Shown piece after piece: positions 59,305-64,000 of a stretch of DNA of 64,000 nucleotides. Position 1 is the first letter of the stretch, and every line of letters starts with the position of its first letter. The DNA is from Diphasiastrum complanatum (lineage: Eukaryota; Streptophyta; Lycopodiopsida; Lycopodiales; Lycopodiaceae). Below the pieces are notes generated by a model. It saw nothing but the letters and a program-made list of their open reading frames with translations, made no database searches and was not told the origin of the DNA. The stretch covers positions 13,188,721 to 13,252,720 of the forward strand of contig CM055105.1 in assembly GCA_029204225.1 (NCBI GenBank). Direction: 5' to 3'. Position numbers and translations under genes: made by a program.

Positions 59305-60221
59305 GATTCGTGAATGCTTCGATCTTCAAACTAAGCAATGCACAAAATTTGTTGTGTGCATCAATGCTCAATGCCTTGGTGAACACATCTACAACCATGT
59401 CATGCATTCGGCAATACATTAAGCTGACTTCTCTATCGAGAATCTTGCCCCTAACATGGTGATATCGGATTTCAATGTGCTTACTCCTATAGTGAAATTT
59501 AGGGTTGGCCGATAAGGCAATTCCACTCGGATTATCATAGAATATGATCGTCGGGGTGTATTGGTTTAAATATACTCTGCTTTTGTAGATGAAAGAAAAA
59601 TTGAGGTTTGCTTACAACTGTTCCATGATATAGGACCGCTGTTGAAGAATAATGTAAATCCAGATGTGGATTTACGATTATCTACATCTCCTCCCCAGCT
59701 TTCATCGGAAAATCCACTGAGCCGATGAATATTGTCGTTATTGACTTCTCCATAGCAGATGCACTGGTCCATAGTAGCTCGAATGTATCTCATGACTTTT
59801 ATCAAAGTCTTCCAGTGGGAAATTCCAGAGTTGGCCATGAATGAGATAACTACAAAAGCAATATCAGGTCTTGTGCAGACCATTGCATACATGAGAGATC
59901 CAAGTATTGATCGATAAAAATATTCTCTCATCTGCTCCTCTTCCTGCTTGTCTAAGAACATTGGTCCTTTGACAATCGCAAGCCTGGATCCATCGATGAG
60001 TGAGCTAATTTACAAGTAATCGGATTATATCTGATAAGAACATTGTGAAGTTATCTTTGTTGAGTAATATGAATCAGTCGTCTCGCTCTGTCTCTGTGGA
60101 TTCGAATATCTGGAAAGAAGCGAGCTTCACCCAAATCAGTCATGTCAAACTCAGAAGACAACATCTGTTTAACATCCTTTACTAGATTGATAAAGTTTGT
60201 TGATCTATTGATCGCAACAAT
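59305..60221 (-). pseudogene. Copia-2 RT end and RNase H, copy 3
   Basis: Minus-strand remains. Near 60100-60200 MLSSEFDMTDLGEARFFPDI is the RT end, then LAHSSMDPGLRLSKDQC. The open frame 59961-59566 continues REYFYRSILGSLMYAMVCTR, SHWKTLIKVMRYIRATMDQ, SDESWGGDVDNRKSTSGFTL and LSSTKAEYI. After a stop the RNase H end (KHIEIRYHHVRGKILDREVS, VVDVFTKALSID) is readable in shifted frames down to the polypurine tract. The catalytic RT part is absent, and the sequence runs upstream into another LTR. Confidence 0.85.
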
Positions 60222-60779
60222 GCTTGATTGATAATGTAGAAATATGAGCAGCTATTTATATTAAGTAATTAGGTCATCAAAAGTGTCTTCTAGTTGGCTA
60301 TGATGTGCTAACATCCATCCAGTTAGGACTTCTCATAAACTATTTGCTGATGAATTAATGTAAGTTGGTGGCTTTGGTTGTAAACCGTTTGTCTACAGAA
60401 ATGAACATAAACTGTCACTTTGCATAAATGAACGTAAACTGTCACAAGCAAAAAATGCAAAAAATGCTACAGTCTTTGCTAAAGTCATTTTCTTAACTTT
60501 TAGGGCATCTAGAATTTTGCAAAAAATACGACAGTCTTCGCTAAAGTCATTTCCTTAACTTTTAGGGCATCTGCCATTTTGTGAAAAAGTCAAAAAAATC
60601 CCAACAGGCAAAAACCCAAAAATGCCGAAAGACGAAAAAGATGAAAAAGCTGACACTGTGAGCCGTTTTTTAGTAGTTATGCAGACTGTGTAAAAACACA
60701 AAGAAAACTATAGGTCTGGATAAAAGTTGGACGAAGATTAAAATGTCAATTAGTCAATTCGTAGGAGAATAATCCAACA
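60222..60779 (-). mobile_element. Copia-2 3' LTR, copy 4, truncated and with internal insertion
   Basis: The minus strand starts TGTTGGATTATTCTCC, the same start as 22179-23160, after a short AAGGGGAG tract. It is cut off at about 60222, where RT sequence of copy 3 begins. A segment at about 60425-60655 is not in the other LTRs and carries a duplicated 55-bp block. Confidence 0.8.
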
Positions 60780-60787
60780 CTCCCCTT

Positions 60788-61407
60788 AATCTGAATCCAT
60801 GAATGCCTTGACCTTTAAACTTAGTTCTGTACAAAACTTTCTGTGTGCATCCAAGCTTAATGCTTTAGTAAAAGTATCTGATGTCATATCTTGCGTTCAA
60901 CAATACTACAGTCTGACTTCTTCATTGAGAACTTTGCCTCTGACATAGTGATACTTCAATTCAATGTGCTTACTCCTAGAATGAGTTCTAGGGTTGGCTG
61001 ACAAGGCAATGGCACTTTGATTATCGCAAAATAATAATGTCGGAGCATATTGATTCATACTGATATTTGAAAGTAAATTTCTCAACCAAATTGCTTCCTT
61101 TGTGACTTGTGAGGCTGCAATATACTCTGATTCTATAGAAGATAGAGCTATCGAAGATTGCTTGTGACTGTTCCAAAAAACAAGACCATTGTTGAGGAAG
61201 AATGTAAATCCAAAAGTGGATTTACAAGTGTCTACATCTCCTGCCCAACTTGCATCTGTAAAACCAATCAGTAAATTGAGTTTGTCGTTGTCGACTGTTC
61301 CATAACAAATGCAAAAGTCCATAGTAGCTCGAAGATATCTCGACTCTGATAAGAGCCTTCCAATGTGTTACACTAGGGTTAGTCATAAATATCTTAATGT
61401 CATGCAA
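60788..61407 (-). pseudogene. Copia-2 RNase H, copy 4
   Basis: Minus-strand RNase H: MDFCICYGTVDNDKLNLLIG, FTDASWAGDVDTCKSTFGFT, LSSIESEYIAASQVTKEAIW, LLFCDNQSAIALSANPRTHS and KHIELKYHYVRGKVL. The frame is open from 61322 to 60906, with the acidic residues (TDASW, ESEY, CDNQSA) present. The C-terminal tail (ending MDSD-type) is shifted. It ends at the polypurine tract before the LTR at 60779. RT upstream is lost near 61407. Confidence 0.88.
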
Positions 61408-61613
61408 AAGTTTAGATTACATGCAAAGTCATTCAGTGTGCATGCAAGCAACATGCAATCAGTGCATGCAACATCCAAAGTTGTTTTCATGGTCTACACA
61501 TGTCTAGGCAATTTTGAGAGATGACATGCAGTACATGCAATATCCATGTATGCAGTTTTACATGTGGTTCCATGTTAGTTGAGTTAACTAAGCTAAGTGG
61601 ACTTTCCATGCAA
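61401..61613. repeat. Cluster of CATGCA motifs
   Basis: CATGCA occurs at 61401, 61420, 61441, 61452, 61465, 61525, 61534 and 61608, eight times in about 210 bp. There is no fixed spacing. The region has no gene. Confidence 0.7.
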
Positions 61614-61970
61614 CTCCATTGTAGGAATTTGAGCCTCTTTGATGTAGGAAAACGTTGGCATGTTTTGCCATATTGTGAATATTGAGATTTTGGTGTTTTG
61701 GACTCGTTCTCTCTCTATCCGAGTTTTATGAGTAGATGTTCTCTCTCTACCCGAGAGCAGGCTATTTTTCCCGTAGTGAGCACTTAGAATTATTTCTGAT
61801 ATCCATTTCTCATAGTAAGAAGTTAGTTTTTTCAGTCTAATGTATGCCACTGTGCTCTTGCCTTAGATTTTTCAAGTAATCTGTTCATTGATAAATCTTG
61901 TGCAATCACAACACCTCATTAAGATCCTGTAAGGTGTGTGGTGAAGTTCACACGTGCTAAAAACTTCACA
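61573..61970 (+). mobile_element. Possible 5' LTR of a plus-strand element
   Basis: Ends AAACTTCACA directly before a perfect tRNA-iMet primer site. The left edge at TGTTAGTTGAG is a proposal. No matching LTR is in the window. Confidence 0.5.
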
Positions 61971-61982
61971 TGGTATCAGAGC
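61971..61982 (+). promoter_or_regulatory. tRNA-iMet primer-binding site
   Basis: TGGTATCAGAGC, perfect, after CA. It marks the start of an element whose Gag is not recognisable in the next kilobase. Confidence 0.8.
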
Positions 61983-62952
61983 TTCATGCTTTGTAGAGGT
62001 GAGGGTGTATACATCAGAACGTAAGTGCTTTTGCTTGCAAGAACTCAATTTGGGAGAGGAATTCAAACTCGATGACAAACAAGCCATCTGTGGATCATAA
62101 GTGGATCAAATCAAGTCTAATCTCCTCCAGCTAAGCCCTACGTGGACAGAGATCTCACACGTGTGAAATTAGCCCTCTTTGTTTGAGTGTTACTTCTCAA
62201 GGAATGATCCAAATTTAATGTTCTATAGCTTGTTGGATAGGTATTGAAGAGTAGAATTTCTATGATTGAATCAAGATCCAAATTCAAGATAGATTGATTG
62301 TTTCAATTGAAAGCTGGATCTCAAATTTTGTTGCTAGATTTCATAGGTTGGATCAACATTATAAGTGTTAGATCCTAGGTTGAGATAGCAAGCAACCTTT
62401 TCAACTCCATCTTTGTCACTACTAGAATTCTTCATAGAGAATATGAAGAATCATACAAGAAATATTATTGTGTTACAAGCAAAATCTGTCAACAAAACAT
62501 AAGACTAAGCATCATAAATGCCTCAACTCGGCTAGAGAGAGAAAATAAAAAGTACAAAATTCGTGTAGAGAGAGAGGGCACAAAGAGCTTGTCTCCAAAT
62601 TTGCATTACACACAAATTTCATCATTTTCTCAATGAGAGTACATCACATATATATGGATCCATGGACTCTCCTCCTACTTTGAGTTGAATTGGAGTTGTG
62701 AATCCACCTCTCAAGCTATCTAGACTTATTCAGGCCCCCTCACTATGTCTAATTGTGCCACCTAGTCTTTTTCATGCATTAAATGTGGCATATAAAGTAC
62801 AAATGGCAATTTCTATGGTAGCTCGAGTTTCTACTTCTACCTACCTTGAATATTTTATTCTAAGATGGGTCTTTACTAAGCCAAAAGAGCTTAATTTTTT
62901 TTTTTAGGACCCCTACTCACAACATTAGATAGATTTTTCCAATATTTTGACA
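61983..62952. other. Leader of the plus-strand element, then 3' LTR of copia-6 (border unknown)
   Basis: No gene. At the right end the copia-6 3' LTR begins on the minus strand at 62952 with TGTCAAAATATTGG; its other edge was not found. Confidence 0.5.
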
Positions 62953-62965
62953 CTCCTCCTAAAAA
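62953..62965 (-). promoter_or_regulatory. Polypurine tract of copia-6
   Basis: The minus strand reads TTTTTAGGAGGAG before the LTR start TGTCAAAATATTGG. Confidence 0.75.
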
Positions 62966-62970
62966 TTTAT

Positions 62971-63980
62971 CTAATGCGGATCAAGCATCGATCTTGAGAT
63001 AAGACCAAGATTGGACCTATGCTTTGAGAAGGCACTTTTGCAAAGTGGCTTTGTGAGAAGATCAGCAATACATGAAGATGTGTCGACGTGTTCCAAGTTG
63101 ATTTCACCTCCAATGAGCTTTTCCCTTACAAAATGATGTGCCACTTCTATATGCTTGCTTCTTGCATGAAAAATAGGATTGTTTGCAAGAGCTTGCATCG
63201 ATATGTTGTCACGTTTGATCAAGGGAAGATCATCCTCTTTGATGCACTTTAACTCCATGATTAACCTCTTGACCCAAAGCACTTCTTTAGTTGTTGTAGT
63301 GAGTGCTTTGTACTCGGCCTCACAAGAAGATAGAGATATGGTATCTTGCTTTTTTGAAAGCCAAGACACAAGATTGTCTCCAAGAAATATAGTATATGCA
63401 TTAATGGACTTTCGATCCATTTTATCACTTGCAAAATCAGAATCCGAATAGCCAACAATGGTTAGATCTTCATTTTTGTACAATAAACCATAATCTTGAG
63501 TAGAAGATACATATCTCAGAACTCTCTTGGCCATCTTCCAATGTTGGATCTTGGGATCTCGCATAAATTGACTCAATTTGTGCACACAATAGCTCAAATC
63601 GGGTCTGTGATAGTAAGCCAAATTAAAGAGCCTATAAGTCTCCTATAAAGTGTGATGTCCTCGAAGGATCTTTCATCACCTTTAATAGGATCTTTTACAT
63701 GTTGCTCCATGAGAGTATCTATGCCTTTACAATTTTGCATATTGAATTTTCTCAACATAGAAAAGACATATCTAGATTGACAAATAAAAGCATACTCATC
63801 ATGAAAATCAATCTCAAGGCCTAAAATGTAATGGATCTCTCCTAGATCTTGCATTTTGAATTCTTTTCCTAATGCATCTTTGGTTTCTTGTACTAGCATC
63901 AAACAACTTCCACTAAGAATAATGTCATCTACATAGATTAGAAGAATGACAATATTACTACCATCGAACTTTAAGTACAT
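62971..63980 (-). pseudogene. Ty1/copia reverse transcriptase end and RNase H, copia-6
   Basis: Minus-strand RT and RNase H, entering from the right edge of the window. RT has the catalytic box LIYVDDIILSG near 63920-63940, then MQDLGEIHYILGLEI. A frame change at about 63600 leads into the next frame (YYHRPDLSYCVHKLSQFMRD). RNase H follows: IVGYSDSDFASDKMDRKSIN, LSSCEAEYKALTTTTKEVLW, ARSKHIEVAHHFVREKL and IADLLTKPL, ending at 62971 six bases before the polypurine tract. Only one frameshift is visible, so this element is among the younger ones; its 5' part lies beyond the window. Confidence 0.92.
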
Positions 63981-64000
63981 AGAAGGATCATAGTCACTAA

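Overview
This window is nuclear DNA from a land plant with a large, transposon-filled genome. The evidence is the primer-binding sites for plant tRNA-iMet and tRNA-Asp, Ty1/copia and Ty3/gypsy proteins (including chromodomain integrases), a hAT transposase with a spliced intron, and GT-AG introns. There is no bacterial-type gene organisation. The species cannot be named from the sequence. Long (CT)n arrays and heavy nesting would fit a fern, gymnosperm or other large plant genome, but that is a guess.

Layout. 1-6003: a Ty3/gypsy element on the minus strand (gag with four zinc knuckles, protease, RT, tRNA-Asp primer site), broken at about 700 and joined there to an inverted integrase piece. 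6803-7466: a lone 5' LTR with primer site, followed by about 3.5 kb without genes. 12.0-12.66 kb: an unassigned ORF. 12.66-17.05 kb: copia family 1, a plus copy and the 5' end of a minus copy. 17.06-20.1 kb: AT-rich and empty. 20.1-23.16 kb: copia family 2 with its 5' LTR, beside gypsy remains to 25.08 kb. 25.08-26.76 kb: copia family 3. 29.8-30.2 kb: two exons of a DnaJ-type cysteine-rich protein, the best host-gene candidate. 31.3-33.5 kb: degraded chromovirus. 33.8-34.6 kb: a family 2 LTR. 34.68-37.75 kb: an internally deleted copia element with both LTRs and a 5-bp target duplication. 38.3-39.5 kb: gypsy remains. 40.5-42.3 kb: copia family 5 with a protease-RNase H fusion. 43.0-45.9 kb: further copia 2 and copia 3 pieces. 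46.0-51.6 kb: the best preserved element, a chromovirus with a tandem-repeat leader. 51.7-54.6 kb: a GC-richer island with a charged ORF, a hAT transposase end and palindromes. 54.8-64.0 kb: gypsy and copia 1, 2 and 6 remains.

How the genes work together. Almost every coding region belongs to the gag-protease-integrase-RT-RNase H cycle of LTR retrotransposons. None is intact: stops, frameshifts, active-site changes and deletions are visible in all of them. The window therefore reads as a graveyard in which elements inserted into each other, recombined and lost internal parts. Only the DnaJ-like exons, and possibly one open segment near 30.9 kb, look like host sequence.

Limits. Domain calls are by eye. 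LTR edges were set from TG...CA ends, adjacent primer sites and polypurine tracts, and are firm only where two copies or a target duplication agree. Family numbers (copia 1-6, gypsy 1-5) are labels for this window only.
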